From NCBI RefSeq assembly GCF_024586455.1, contig NC_065922.1:28950089-29014088 (forward strand): DNA of 64,000 nt, read 5' to 3'. Each line of letters begins with the position of its first letter. The stretch's first letter is position 1. This DNA comes from Bactrocera neohumeralis. Lineage: Eukaryota > Arthropoda > Insecta > Diptera > Tephritidae. The translations under genes and the position numbers were made by a program. Under the pieces are notes generated by a model. It saw only the letters and a program-made list of their open reading frames with translations. It did not search any database and had not been told where the DNA came from. Below are positions 10,906 to 21,722 of the stretch, piece by piece.

Positions 10906-13900
10906 TGGTTTATAGACGCTGCAACCTCAGTTGAACGCTCAAACCTTTTACATAGGTGAGCCATAATCAAGACTCGCTCTCACTTAGCAGTGAACTTGAG
11001 CACCACACGGGTTGGTTACCGCTTCTTACATAAAGTTGTTCACGTTGGCCGTGGTTCTTGACTCGGATAGAGAAAGAGTGATTTAGTATGGAAGCTGTAG
11101 CTGGAGATCCAGAGTAACTACCACAGCTCATTTATACCCACAATAAGAATTAAATAAATGGCTGGTAAAAAGATCATTATTTATATCTAAATTAAAGACC
11201 AAAATTCTCAAAGTTTTCCAAGTTTTCATTAAAATTTTGTTTGAAAATCAATTGAGCTCAGTTTTTGATATCTCCTGGACAGCAGTATAACTATATATAA
11301 AATATAATAAATGTATATAAAAGTTCTTGAAAGATATATTCATAATATTTTTGAATACCGTTAATTTTTGCCTTTTTAAAATAAATTCTTTAGCTAAGGT
11401 TTTTCTGCTCTCTTCCATTTGAACGATTGAGCTTTGATCCCAGCCTTTTACAAACTCTTCTGAACAAACCAGTGTCATCATTGACGTAATTTTTCTTCTG
11501 TTTCTTAGCGCCTTTTTAAGTTATGAAACGGGTCTTTTGATCCCTTTAGGAACAAACTTCATCTCATGCATACAAATTGTTGTCAAAAAGTGTATGACAT
11601 CTTAAACTATTCCACTTTTGCTCATCAAACTGTTTCCATTTGATGAGTTAAAGTGGTTAGTGGTATCGGCTACCAGAGCGAATATCATAAGATTCTTAGG
11701 TTTTTCGAAAAAGTTTGAGGCCCATAATACCTTATACATATCGGCTATAGATCAACATTCTTTAAGATGGTTCAGTATTTATCTGCGTAGGAAAAGATAG
11801 CACGTTGTTTGTACTACCAAGAGCTTTATCAGTCAAACTGATGAGTTTCTAAATGTATCATATTTATATAATCAATAACCAAGTACCCTATCGGCGGGAG
11901 TTTTGATACTCCGTTATCAATTTCAAGTCGTTTTTGTCAGCCATATATATGTGTTTAGATCTGTTAAAGAAAAAACTTGCTCTGGAACTATATACATATA
12001 TATTTTATTTCATTCATATTATCTCAGTTTGAAACCCAGTGATTTCCTAATTTCTTCCAAATCAGCCATTTAAAAGTGCGTATATCTACTACAAGGTCAT
12101 AATATGTGACTGTCCTTATGGTAGATAAATGCATGGCAGAGAGAAGGTCATCAATCACTTATAGCTGAATCCCAGAATCAGTCAAATTTGATGAACACAA
12201 CATTTTCATTAATATTTTCATATAAGAACAATTCCTTTAACTGGACATGAATATGTTCCAATCACCGGACACAGACACTATTTTGGTAATACTTCACCAT
12301 ATTGCTGGGAAGGAGACGTACTAGTTGCACCGTAATTGGTTATTGAGGCCAATCACTACGCATTGCTAGAAAGTTGCTAATTGGTTTCACAAGGAAGTAG
12401 TTGCCTTAATTTTGTTCTAAGAGAGTGAGAAATGGAAGAATATTATATAATATTTATTTAAAAGAAATGCGTGAAATTGCGTAATATATATCGACGTACT
12501 AGAAAGTTCCAACAGACTGCAATTCTGATTATTTTGCTTAGAAAAATACAGTGGTGAGAGTCTTTGGCGCTTGCTAAAGCCATCGCCGCATCATAAATTT
12601 TTTCTCTATAGCAAATTCAGGTCACGGGTTGAGCCTTTCGGTTACTTATCGATTTTCATTTGACCATGAATAAGTGGCTATGAATAAGAGCTTAAATATC
12701 CTGGATTATTATTTACTAAACAAATCAATTTCCACCTCTATAAGACCTAAGAAACCAATAGTAACATACTGAAAGGGGCTGAACATGACAAATCGTTCGC
12801 CACTGACAGCGCTTTCAAGCGGAAGGTATTGCATATGAATCCGTGCTTTTCCACGTAGATACATATGTATATGTATGTACATATAATAACGGCAAAGCGT
12901 GCGCTGCACTGAGGCTTAATGCATAATTACACAGCAATACAAATGCGAGTGGGTGTCGCTGGCGCTCTGCTCGCGAGCGAGTCACTGAAGGATACGCAAA
13001 TCAGTCGTTTAATGAACAACAAAATGAAAGGTAAGCAGAAAATCGAAATGAGAAAAACATAAATAGAAGAGGCAAGCGCTTTGCCAGCTAAACAAGTTCA
13101 TTTTTCTCATTATTTGGCATTCGGCTTGGCAATGCTACACCGAAGTAAAATTGCAATTTTTCATTTGCCACACACACATGTACATGGTATAAAGTTTACA
13201 TGTGTATTTGTAGGCAAATACATTGAAACGAGTTTCGTTTCGCTTACATCTGCAAAACGGTGCAGCCATGAGCAGTGGTTGGGCAGCAATACAAATCCGA
13301 CTTAAGGCTCAGGTGTGCTTTGCTTTAGAAGCACTATAGTGCTTGTCGTAGCAATTGTCGGTTTGGAAGGCTGTCAACAAGGCCAGCTTTTGTTCTGCAC
13401 TCTACAACAACATGGTGGATTACACATACGTAGAAAATATGCACACATACACATATGTAAGTAATGAACCTCTGCCGGCTGATTGAAGGGCAGCAAGCAG
13501 CATGTAAATGGTTGGTGGCTTCCACTAACACAGAGACAAGCTATTATCCTTTGTCAACCCACTCGCTCATTTACTTACTGTGAGTTTGAATGATTGAGTG
13601 GCAACTCCTTCTGATGAACTGAAAATCTTAAAATATGCATGCATTTCTTTTCACTCGAAGAGTAAATGACTTTGGAACTTTAAGGAGCTGCAAAACTGGA
13701 TTCATGAATAAGCATTTTAAAAATCTACAGAAAGTTAAAAAGTTGGATATTCATTTTGACAGAAAAAACACTTTGTTTCCATTCGGAAAGTATATATGAC
13801 AACTTTATTTTTGAACAAGTTTGTTTCTTATATAAAAAACTCTGAAAATAGTAACGGATATGTATGTTTGTAAAATTTACATTCAAAAACTTTATTCTCG
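10906..13900. other. Long unique-looking AT-rich stretch
   Basis: Frames are at most 90 codons and show no motif. TATG/CATA-type simple sequence occurs near 11990-12005 and 12855-12885, and a slightly GC-richer patch lies at 12930-13000. No second copy of any part was noticed in the window. Confidence 0.45.
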
Positions 13901-14159
13901 AGGATTTAGATTTTGACTTACACTGAGACTGTGCTCGACCGCCAAAATTAACACTGACTCGTATAGGTAACTGACAACTTTTCAGAAAATAGAATATGAT
14001 GGCAAATGATGGTTACCAAAAGTATAAAAGTTAACATAAAATAATAACATATTGATGTTAAATAAAATGCTGAAGGGCGTTAGCGAGACAATATTGGGAT
14101 ATTAACAATACTTTTGAACAGAACTTTTGCTAACTCTTGAAAGAGTAAAACCCGATAAC

Positions 14160-14731
14160 TCTTCAAAAAGATGCGAATTTGTGGGACTAAAGTCTCAAAA
14201 AACGTATACATAATTCGATATCAAAGTACGGAGGGGCATATGTGGTTTAAAAAGTTTTAAAAGTAGGTGTGGCTACGCCCCCTAATAAGTTCAATGCACA
14301 TGTATAACGAACAACGAGATCAACCAATATTGCTGAGGAAAAAGTCCTTCTAACTCTTTCTCATACATTGTAAAGTTGAGTGAAATCAAATGGTGACCGC
14401 GCCCACCCCTAAAATGGTTATGCGGAAAACTAATAAATGTGTGATATTTTACAATCTCATCATCAGTCATGGTAGAAGAATTAAGTTTCGCAGCCAATGT
14501 GATGCTTATGGGCGCTTCAGATATCGGTATAAAAAAGGCAAAAAAGGTTGTAGCGCTGCCCACATATAGGCGAAATTCTGTATATCAGGCCGATTTCAAC
14601 CGATTTCAACCAAATAATATTAACCTAATGGTCTTGTGTAAAACTATGATTATGGGCGAAATTGTACTACAACCGCACCTAATTCTTATACATCACAATT
14701 TTTAATTTAATGTACTGCTTTCATTCCACAG
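14160..14731 (+). repeat. Dispersed repeat family R2, copy b
   Basis: It corresponds to 575-1060. Landmarks are AAAAGTAGGTGTGGCTACGC at 14260-14279, CTCATACATTGTAAAG at 14360-14375 and GGAAAACTAATAAA at 14425-14438. A CCGATTTCAACCGATTTCAACC doublet sits near 14590-14612. A mariner lies immediately after its end at 14734. Confidence 0.55.
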
Positions 14732-14733
14732 TA

Positions 14734-15664
14734 CAGGGTGTGTCCGGAAAGTAATAGGACTGATTTTTTTCCGTGTACTTCGGAGCGTGCACCCACTGAC
14801 CGGCTTCGGTAGAGGGCGTTCCTTGCTAACGAATGAGCGGCTGGTCAGTTGTACACCTGGAGAGTCTGGACAAATATTTTCGCGCGACATGCTTCTGTGA
14901 GTGGTGTAAGCCGAAAATGCAGCGTTCTCAGTGCTCACTAATGACCAAAAATTGCGGCGAGTGGAAGTGTGCCAAGAAAATTTGAACTTGTGTGAAAGTG
15001 GCACCCAATTATTGAATAACGTAATCACAGGTGAAGAGTCATGGAACTTTGAGTATGATCAAGAGACAAAAATGCAATCTTCCAAGTGGCGCACGCCAGT
15101 GTCACCTCACCCAAAAAAAGAGAAATGAGTAAATTCAATGTGAAAACGATGCTCCTTGTATTTTTTGACATACGTTAAGACATCGTTCACCATGAATTTG
15201 TTCCTCCTGGACAAACCGTCAACGCTAAGTTTTACGTGGAAGTCCTCAAGAGACTCAAACGAAGAGTCCATTGGGTCCGACAAGACATCGCAGATGATTG
15301 GAAGTTACTCCACGATAACGCCCCGGCTCACACCGCCTTTTTTGTGAAGAGCTACCTAACCAAGACCGGCATCCCAACGCTTCCGCAGCCGCCCTACAGA
15401 CCAGATGTGGCCTTCCCGGATTTTTTTTGTTTCTTTGCCTGAAAAGGCCGATGAAAGGCAAGCATTTTGTGACGACAGAGGGAATCCAAGCAGCATGAAC
15501 CTCGGCTGTCAAGGCTATTCCGGAGAATACCTTCCGCAGCGCTGCATTGACGCCGCATTGATGCCGAAGGAGCCTATTTTCAAAGTTTTTAAAGAATTGT
15601 AACGATTGGTTCAATAAATTTTTTTTAATCGACTCACTCCTATTTAGTTTCTGGACAAACCCCG
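14734..15664 (+). mobile_element. Mariner family A, copy 1: both ends present, transposase dead
   Basis: The element is flanked by TA at 14732-14733 and 15665-15666. Its ends are inverted repeats: CAGGGTGTGTCCGGAAAGTA on the left, and on the right the complement CGGGGTTTGTCCAGAAACTA. The transposase is the Tc1/mariner DD34D type. The N-terminal helix-turn-helix half is deleted after the start region (AAAATGCAGCG at 14915). The rest is spread over three frames: VITGEESWNFEYDQETKMQS (15025-15082) covers the first acidic box but has GEES where GDES is normal, WKLLHDNAPAHTAF (15300-15341) is the second box, and PPYRPDVAFPDFFCF (15390-15435) is a damaged third box. The C-terminal FKVFKEL ends at 15602. 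It is non-functional through deletion, frameshifts and the lost first aspartate. It matches 43636-44257, which keeps the part missing here. Confidence 0.85.
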
Positions 15665-15824
15665 TATGTATGTTACCTCGATGCCAACGTGTTAAGCTTT
15701 GAAATATATTAACAAAAAACAGACACCACTATTCCTAATTATAATATGCCAATCTGTCAAAAATGGGTAAAATCTAGTCAATAGTTCCCCTAGCCTCCAT
15801 ATACCCAATATATGTATAAACTTT

Positions 15825-16105
15825 TGAGCTTCCGGTTGATTTTATACCGTATACATATGTATATCGGTCAGTATGTTAGTTATCTTAATGAAATTCAGAG
15901 AGCGTCTTCCTGTGATATTTGCCTATTTTGTTGCCAAAAATGTGTAAATTGGGGTCAATATTTCAAAAAGTAACTCACGGTGCCAAAAATGATTAAAATC
16001 GTGTCAATACCGTCCTTCGCTCACATCTTCCTAATATGGTGCTTACTGACCTTCCAGTCAATTTTAAACAATTTATTTAAGTCAATATGTTCGATAGTTC
16101 AACAT
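15825..16105 (+). repeat. Dispersed repeat block R5, copy b
   Basis: It matches 1130-1350 (TTTATACCG, ATATCGGTCAGTATG, TAATGAAATTCAGAG, CCTGTGATA in order). No protein is encoded. It is followed by an R3 copy exactly as in the first case. Confidence 0.45.
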
Positions 16106-16110
16106 AAATT

Positions 16111-16430
16111 AAGGGCTTCCATGTGTTTTTATTGTCCTACTTAATTCCATAACACCTTTGGAATATTGTCGTAAATACTCAAGTTTATCCGAGTAATAAT
16201 TTTGGAGATACAGGAGATGAGCAATATAGTCACTTAAAACTTTAAAAGCGTTTTCGTGGAAAATATGTTTTCAAAGTCGGTTGTCAAGACTTCTTTCGAG
16301 TACTAATCGATCTTAATGAAAGTTTACACAGCTCATGGAAACAAAATTAAAAAGGTCTTTAACTAATTATTTTTGCAATAACAACTATTTAAAACAAAAA
16401 ATCGATAAATTTTCAGTAAAAAAAAAATTT
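16111..16430 (-). repeat. Element R3, copy c, partial
   Basis: The left part GGGCTTCCATGTGTTTTTAT is a decayed form of the R3 end. Further landmarks are CACCTTTGGAATATTGTCGT, TTTTCAAAGTCGGTTGTCAA and CGATCTTAATGAAAGTTTAC, which line up with the other R3 copies. The other terminus is not recognisable. Confidence 0.5.
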
Positions 16431-17309
16431 GCTAAAGCAACATTTATGTTTTGTGGAGTCTAGAACTTTTAACAATTGCACCAAACCGTTTACCGTAAGC
16501 AATCATATTAAATATTCGAATAAGAAACATCTTTCCTACCGCTCATTCGAGACAATTCAAAGCCAAATAAAGTATTAATTTTACTCTCCCTCAGCAATAT
16601 TGGCTGTCTTACACGTTCAAACCAAACACCGTTAGCACTGCGATAGTTAATGAGAGCACAAAAAGACTTGAATATATTCTCTAATGCAAGCTGAAGCACT
16701 ACTTACGTGTAGATAATGCGTTACTTAATTTCGGTTGGTTTTGGCAAACAAATGTCCACTTCACCACAATGGCCAAGAGCTCATTTAACATCATTAATTG
16801 CCAATAAAGTTCACAATTTGTTACACTTAATGGTGGACACACATACACACATATATAGGAGCGCACAAGCTCGCATGCATATAAAATGACTGGCTTGAGT
16901 GCATGCATATGTACCTTATATAGCGTTAGTGCCGTGCCAATGTGTGTGGGCAGCAGAAAGGTAGTACACTGCGTATACGTGATTTTTTCTTCGTGGGTAA
17001 AAAGTTGAGCTAAAATGCATACATTTGCACTGAGGGGAGAAGTAAACTAAATTTACTGCTGACTTTTCGTATATTTGTATAAATACAAGCTGCTCCTACT
17101 ACAATAGACACAACAACAAAAACAGTCGTGCGAAATGGAATATTTTAGTAGAAAATCTGGCAAAAGCTTTAGATAGCTTGCGGTACAACTACAATAAATT
17201 AGACTAAATTTGCTTAAGGCAACATGTGAGAGTATGTATAATGTGTTTGGTTACTACTTGTGCTTAATATATATAAGCTTTATGTATATTAACTCACAAA
17301 TGTGTATAT
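16431..17309. other. Unique-looking DNA with CA microsatellite
   Basis: No gene. Short frames only (up to 69 codons, minus strand at 16699-16908). A CACACATACACACATATATA-type tract lies near 16840-16858. Confidence 0.45.
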
Positions 17310-17715
17310 TAGGGTGGACCAAAATAAAATTAAATTAAGTTTTTTTATTTAATAATAGATAGATCGCCCGAATTATGAAAACATATTTTTTGGTAAAGTT
17401 TCAGCACTTACAGCGTGAGAGCGTATATATTAGGGTGAGCCAAAAATAATTTTATTAAATTTTTTTTTTTAGATATCTACAGACTTAGTAAAACATCGTC
17501 GCAGACCTGTTTTGTGGGGCGTTAAATTCCCTTGTAAAATTTTTACGATACAAAAATGTTTTCGAATTCATTAAAAATCCTAAGAACTGTGATATTCGTA
17601 TGGGAAATCAAAAATCACAAAGCGCCACCTGTTTATTATAAGAATAAGTGCTTAGAATTGTTTACTCGTCGTTAACCAAGAAAAATAATTAAATTCAATT
17701 TTTGGTCCACCCTAG
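17310..17715. repeat. Inverted-repeat unit with TAGGGTGG ends (MITE-like)
   Basis: It starts TAGGGTGGACCAAAATAAAA at 17310 and ends with the complement TTTTTGGTCCACCCTA at 17699-17714. A second forward start, TAGGGTGAGCCAAAAATAAT, is at 17431, exactly 121 bases after the first. The interior is AT-rich and non-coding. The mirrored ends suggest a small DNA transposon. A TTA or TA target duplication cannot be shown because the flanks continue the same motif. Confidence 0.6.
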
Positions 17716-18305
17716 TATGTATGAAAGTTAAAAGGCTAGCAGAATTTTTTTCTTGTCATATTGGAGAGCAATTTCATGGAATTTTAATCTAGAGGAAATA
17801 AAAAAAATTAAAAAAATTTGGTCCACCCTAGTACATTAGTAGCATATTCATTAAAGGCTATAGCAGCATTTTATTGACATTTCGGACGGCATTTTCATGT
17901 TATTTTAGGAAGAGTGATGAAGCGAAAAAAATTAAAGAACAATTTTTGGCCCACCCTAGTATGTATGTATGTAACTTAAAGGCTAGCAGAAATTTTTTCT
18001 TGTCATATTGGAGAGCAATTTCATGGAAATTTAATCTAGAGGAAATACAAAATTTTAAAAAAATTTGGCCCACCCTAGTACGTTGGTAGCATATTCATTA
18101 AAAGCTAATTTTGTTAGAATATTTTTCAACATTTCTGAAGAATTTTTCATGTTATTTAAGGAAAGGAGATAAATTAAAAATTTTGTCCCACCCTAGTAAT
18201 TTAAAAATTAAAAAGTAGCAAAAACTTGTTCCGACACTTCCGACCTTAATCTTACGGTAGTTAAGGAAAAGACTAAAAATTTGTTTTGGCCCACCCTAGT
18301 ACGTA
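17716..18305. repeat. Tandem array of 103-128-bp units with alternating types
   Basis: The motif CCACCCTAGTA recurs at 17707, 17823, 17951, 18070, 18188 and 18291, giving steps of 116, 128, 119, 118 and 103. Units 1 and 3 are of one type (both contain GGCTAGCAGAA, TCTTGTCATATTGGAGAGCA and AATCTAGAGGAAATA). Units 2 and 4 are of another (GTAGCATATTCATTAAA at the start, TTTTTCATGTTATTT or TTTTCATGTTATTTT later). The dimer period is therefore 244-247. Unit 5 is more diverged. The repeats are non-coding. Confidence 0.8.
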
Positions 18306-19859
18306 CATTTGTAAGTAAATTAAAGGCTAGCCCAAACAGCGTCGAGCAAAAAAGTTGGTCGTTCCTATAAAAAATTACAATTATATGTCAAGCAATCAGA
18401 CAAGGCTACTACTGAAATATGTCAAAGGCTAAGGCAATAAATTCACAGTACAAAAACAAATAGCGACTAGGGCAGAATAGGCTACAAGACCCTGCAAAAA
18501 TTTAGTTAGGCTAACATTTTTCTTTGTCGACTTGCCGACAGCAACCTTGAAATGTCAACTCCTCCATAGCAGTTGGCTTAGCAAGCTATTTGTACAAAAT
18601 TCGCTGGCAATTGAGAGCTTTTGTTGTTGTTATTGCTGCTGCTGCTGCTGCTGTAAGTGATGATAAAATATTATTTTCTCATTACTATAATAAGACTATT
18701 TCTTGTAGTTTTCGCTTTTTTCCGCTGTTGACATTTGAATGGAGAATGGAATTTACCGCTATCCGTGCAGACATTATCCATTGTGCAAGTATTTGTGTAA
18801 TTTTCCATGGTGTTGGCGAAGAGTAATTGCAAAGACGCGGGAAATATGCTTGACCTTGCACTTTTCATGCGACAACTATGCAAAAAAATAGCACTAACAA
18901 CAATAACATAAATATTTTGATTATCAAGAAGGCAGCAGAAAGCGCCGCAGCTTTGTTGTGGTCATGTTTTTGTTGTTGTTGATGGTGTTTACTTTGCTGC
19001 TGGAGAAGTGTCAACGTCAGCGTTAATGCATTTAAGCGCATGGCTGCCTACCGTTATTGTTGTTGTTGTTGCTGTGCTTATTATGTTTATAATGGTGAGA
19101 GTGGGTAGCGGTTTCTTCGCGCTCGTACGCAACAGTTGACAGTCTAATCAGGCGCGATCTACGTGGATGATGGCGTACTTATATGCTTATGTAATTTTAA
19201 TTTTTCATTTTTCATATACACACAAACACTTACATAACTATAAACATACATACACACACACGCCATCATTTATCAATGTTCACCATTTGAAAAGTGGGTC
19301 ACGAGCGGCTTAAGAAATGACTTTGCAAATGCTTCGTTAAGTCGCAGCGAGATGCTGTAAAAGCCGTTCGGTTTGTGTCCTTTCTGCCCTTAAATAAATA
19401 ATAAATCGCCTTTTAATGCATAAATATGCAAGTGGTTCTCAACTCTCTTTGCTAATTTTTATTGTTGTTTACGAAATATGCAACTAATGCTATGGAATAT
19501 ATCTACATCTTTCTCATTTTAGCGACAAAAGCTTGAGCCGCAATTCCCTTTTAAGAGAATTTCATCTGGAAAATAGTTTCAGAGACATGAGTGTATTTGT
19601 AAGAATCTTTTAACTTAATGTAATCGTCTTCACAAACATTAAACGCGTTTTTTCGAAACAATGTAGCCAAATTAGGTAAGATGGCTGATCCCACAGCAAG
19701 GCCGGGAGTCTCACATATACTATTATGTACAGTCCTTCCTGAAACCACACGAAAAACTCCTATAGTTGGTTTATGAGCTATCGAAAAAAGGTCCTGAACT
19801 TATGCAAAATCTGCTTGGATGTTTTATTTCTATTTTTACTATTTTACCTGGATGTCTAA
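18306..19859. other. Unique-looking DNA, GCT and GTT simple repeats
   Basis: A (GCT)n tract is at 18634-18652 and GTTGTT tracts occur near 18620, 18970 and 19055. No gene motif is seen; frames reach 78 codons only. Confidence 0.5.
18634..18652 (+). repeat. (GCT)n microsatellite
   Basis: Six perfect GCT triplets following a GTTGTT run. Confidence 0.85.
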
Positions 19860-19864
19860 AATTA

Positions 19865-20430
19865 TGAAATTCGAGGTCTATTTGTTTTGATTTGGCAAAA
19901 GCGGAACATCCGAGGATGTAGTGTTGAGTTGATTGTAGCTCATCAGCTTCTAAATACCTGATGAAGCAGGCTCCAGTAAGCTGTTCAATCTTAACCTATA
20001 AATAACGATCGGACAGTGTCCACTTAGAACTCCTAAAACGATTGAAAGGTGGACCTTGCTGAGAGCGAACACTTTCCTGTACTTTATACAATTTATCCTG
20101 AGTCAAGAGGACATTGCAGTAGTTGACCAATGCTTGCTGAGCTGGTTTGAGGTTCAACGGTCGAGTGGGAACTACAAGAAGCCACAGTTATTGAGCAAGC
20201 TAATCTGCTTTACAGTTTCCTACAAATCGCTTCAGGTAAACACTCAAATCATAAAATAACTGAATCCTAAGTTAAGGGGTCTAGCCCCTCACTAGTCTTG
20301 AGGGTACAGTAAGCGAATCCAAGCCTAATTCAACTCTGCTCTACTATCAAGGGCTGCGCTTCAGATCAGTAGATTTACTGATTCCTTTATGGCAGCCACC
20401 TCTGCTTGGAGACGCTGCGAAGTGGTCAGT
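19865..20430 (-). pseudogene. LINE RNase H and C-terminal tail, antisense
   Basis: On the minus strand, 20415-20385 gives QAEVAAIKES, the usual start of the RNase H region in I/R1/Jockey-like LINEs. Near 20045-19995 it reads IVLGVLSGHCPIVIYRLRLN, matching the conserved L.GHC.....H..R block. From about 19985 to 19900 another frame gives ACFIRYLEADELQSTQHYIL then GCSAFA, matching the C..C.EEDE.S..H.L..CPAFA zinc-binding tail, with the first cysteine spacing altered. Several stops and shifts separate the pieces, so it is a dead fragment. Confidence 0.7.
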
Positions 20431-20926
20431 AAGCCTAAAACTTTAGTTGATGAAAAGTCCCCGACTGTGTACTCCAGCAACAATCTTTCTCACAAGTTTG
20501 CATCTCTCCGTAAAAAAGCTCACTGCCCCTCTTCTCCAGCTAGTCCTTCCCCGCAATGACTCCCTTGAAGGTATGTGAGTAGTTTGCAATGAAGTACCTA
20601 GATTTTATGAGCCTGAGGGCATCTTTCGCGGCCGTATATCTTGCGGGTAGGTCCACTGGGCGTTCAGCGCCATAGCAATCAGAGCCTGTAAGGAAAGTTT
20701 CTTCGAAACCGACCAATACATATGAAATACGATTTTTGTCAAAACACAGTACAACAGCTAATCTGGGGTCTGACAATAATATGGATTTAGTTAGTTTCAG
20801 AAGTTTAAATTTTTTCACAAAAAATTGTGGAAACCCCAGACTATTTCGTCAAAAATCAAAATGCTCTGAGTAGTTCTTCGATCACTTCTTGAATTTATCT
20901 ATAATAATATCCCCGAAAAACTAGTA
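20431..20926. other. Unidentified stretch with a 92-codon minus-strand frame
   Basis: The minus-strand frame 20540-20818 contains LSDPRLAVVLCFDKNRI and ARYTAAKDALRLIKSRY. I do not recognise it. It lies between two LINE relics, and could be part of one of them or chance. Confidence 0.3.
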
Positions 20927-21722
20927 CGGCTGCGTAAACTGACGTTGAGCAATACTAAAAGCTCCGTCAGCATCGGAAAGGACCTCTCCAAGTTGTTCGA
21001 TACCAAACGAGGTTTCAGACAAGGCGACAACCTATTGTGCGACTTCTTCAATTTACTGCTGGAGAAAATAATTCGATCTGCAGAGCTGAATAGAGAAGGT
21101 ACAATCTTCTACAAGATTTAACAACTATTAGCATATGTCGATGACATCTAGTTCTGCTTTCTCCAGGTTGAACAAAGAAGCAAAGCAAATGACTCTGATA
21201 GTGAACGAGGGCAATAAGAAATATCTCCTGTCAGCAAACAAACAGTCGTCGCACTCGCTATTTGGCTTCCACGTCACTGTTGACAGTCGCAACTTCTAAG
21301 TCGTAGATAATATCTATCTTGAAATCAGCATTAATACCAACAACAGCGTTAGCCTCGAAATCCGATGCAGAATAACGTGCTTCCTCGACGAATAAAGACC
21401 AAATTCTACAAGTCACTCACTACCCCCGTTCTGCGATATGGGTCAGAGGCATTGACCATGACAACATCTGATGAGTCGGGATTACGAGTTTTCGAGAAAA
21501 AGGTTCTGCTGAAGATTTATGGCTTTTTGTGCATTGGCAACGGCGAATACAGCAGTCGATGGAACGATGAGCTGTACGAGACGAAAACCTCCACTCCGTT
21601 GGAAAGACCAGGTGGAGAAAAAACTGGCTACACTTGGAATCTCCAATTGGCGCCAAACAGTGAAAGAGAAGGGCGGCTGGCGCGCTATTCTAAACTCGGT
21701 CATAACTGCGTAAGCACAAAAA
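20927..21722 (+). pseudogene. RTE-like LINE, reverse transcriptase to C-terminus, decayed
   Basis: From 20927 the plus strand reads LRKLTLSNTKSSVSIGKDLS, then FDTKRGFRQGDNLLCDFFNL and LLAYVDDI. RQGD and YVDDI are reverse transcriptase boxes (the standard is YADDI). Two in-frame stops flank the active-site box. After 21360 the tail appears in two frames: LKIYGFL...NGEYSSRWNDELYETK at 21510-21590, then PPLRWKDQVEKKLATLGISN and WRQTVKEKGGWRAILNSVIT, ending at the ITA typical of this family. The region that should carry LGHVVRM is deleted between ELYETK and PPLRW. A related 3' piece is at 59986 and in antisense at 4873. Confidence 0.8.

Noticed and set aside
17310..18305. CRISPR-like array
   Set aside because: Units are 100-130 bases with no short exact repeat/spacer pattern, and the DNA is clearly eukaryotic.
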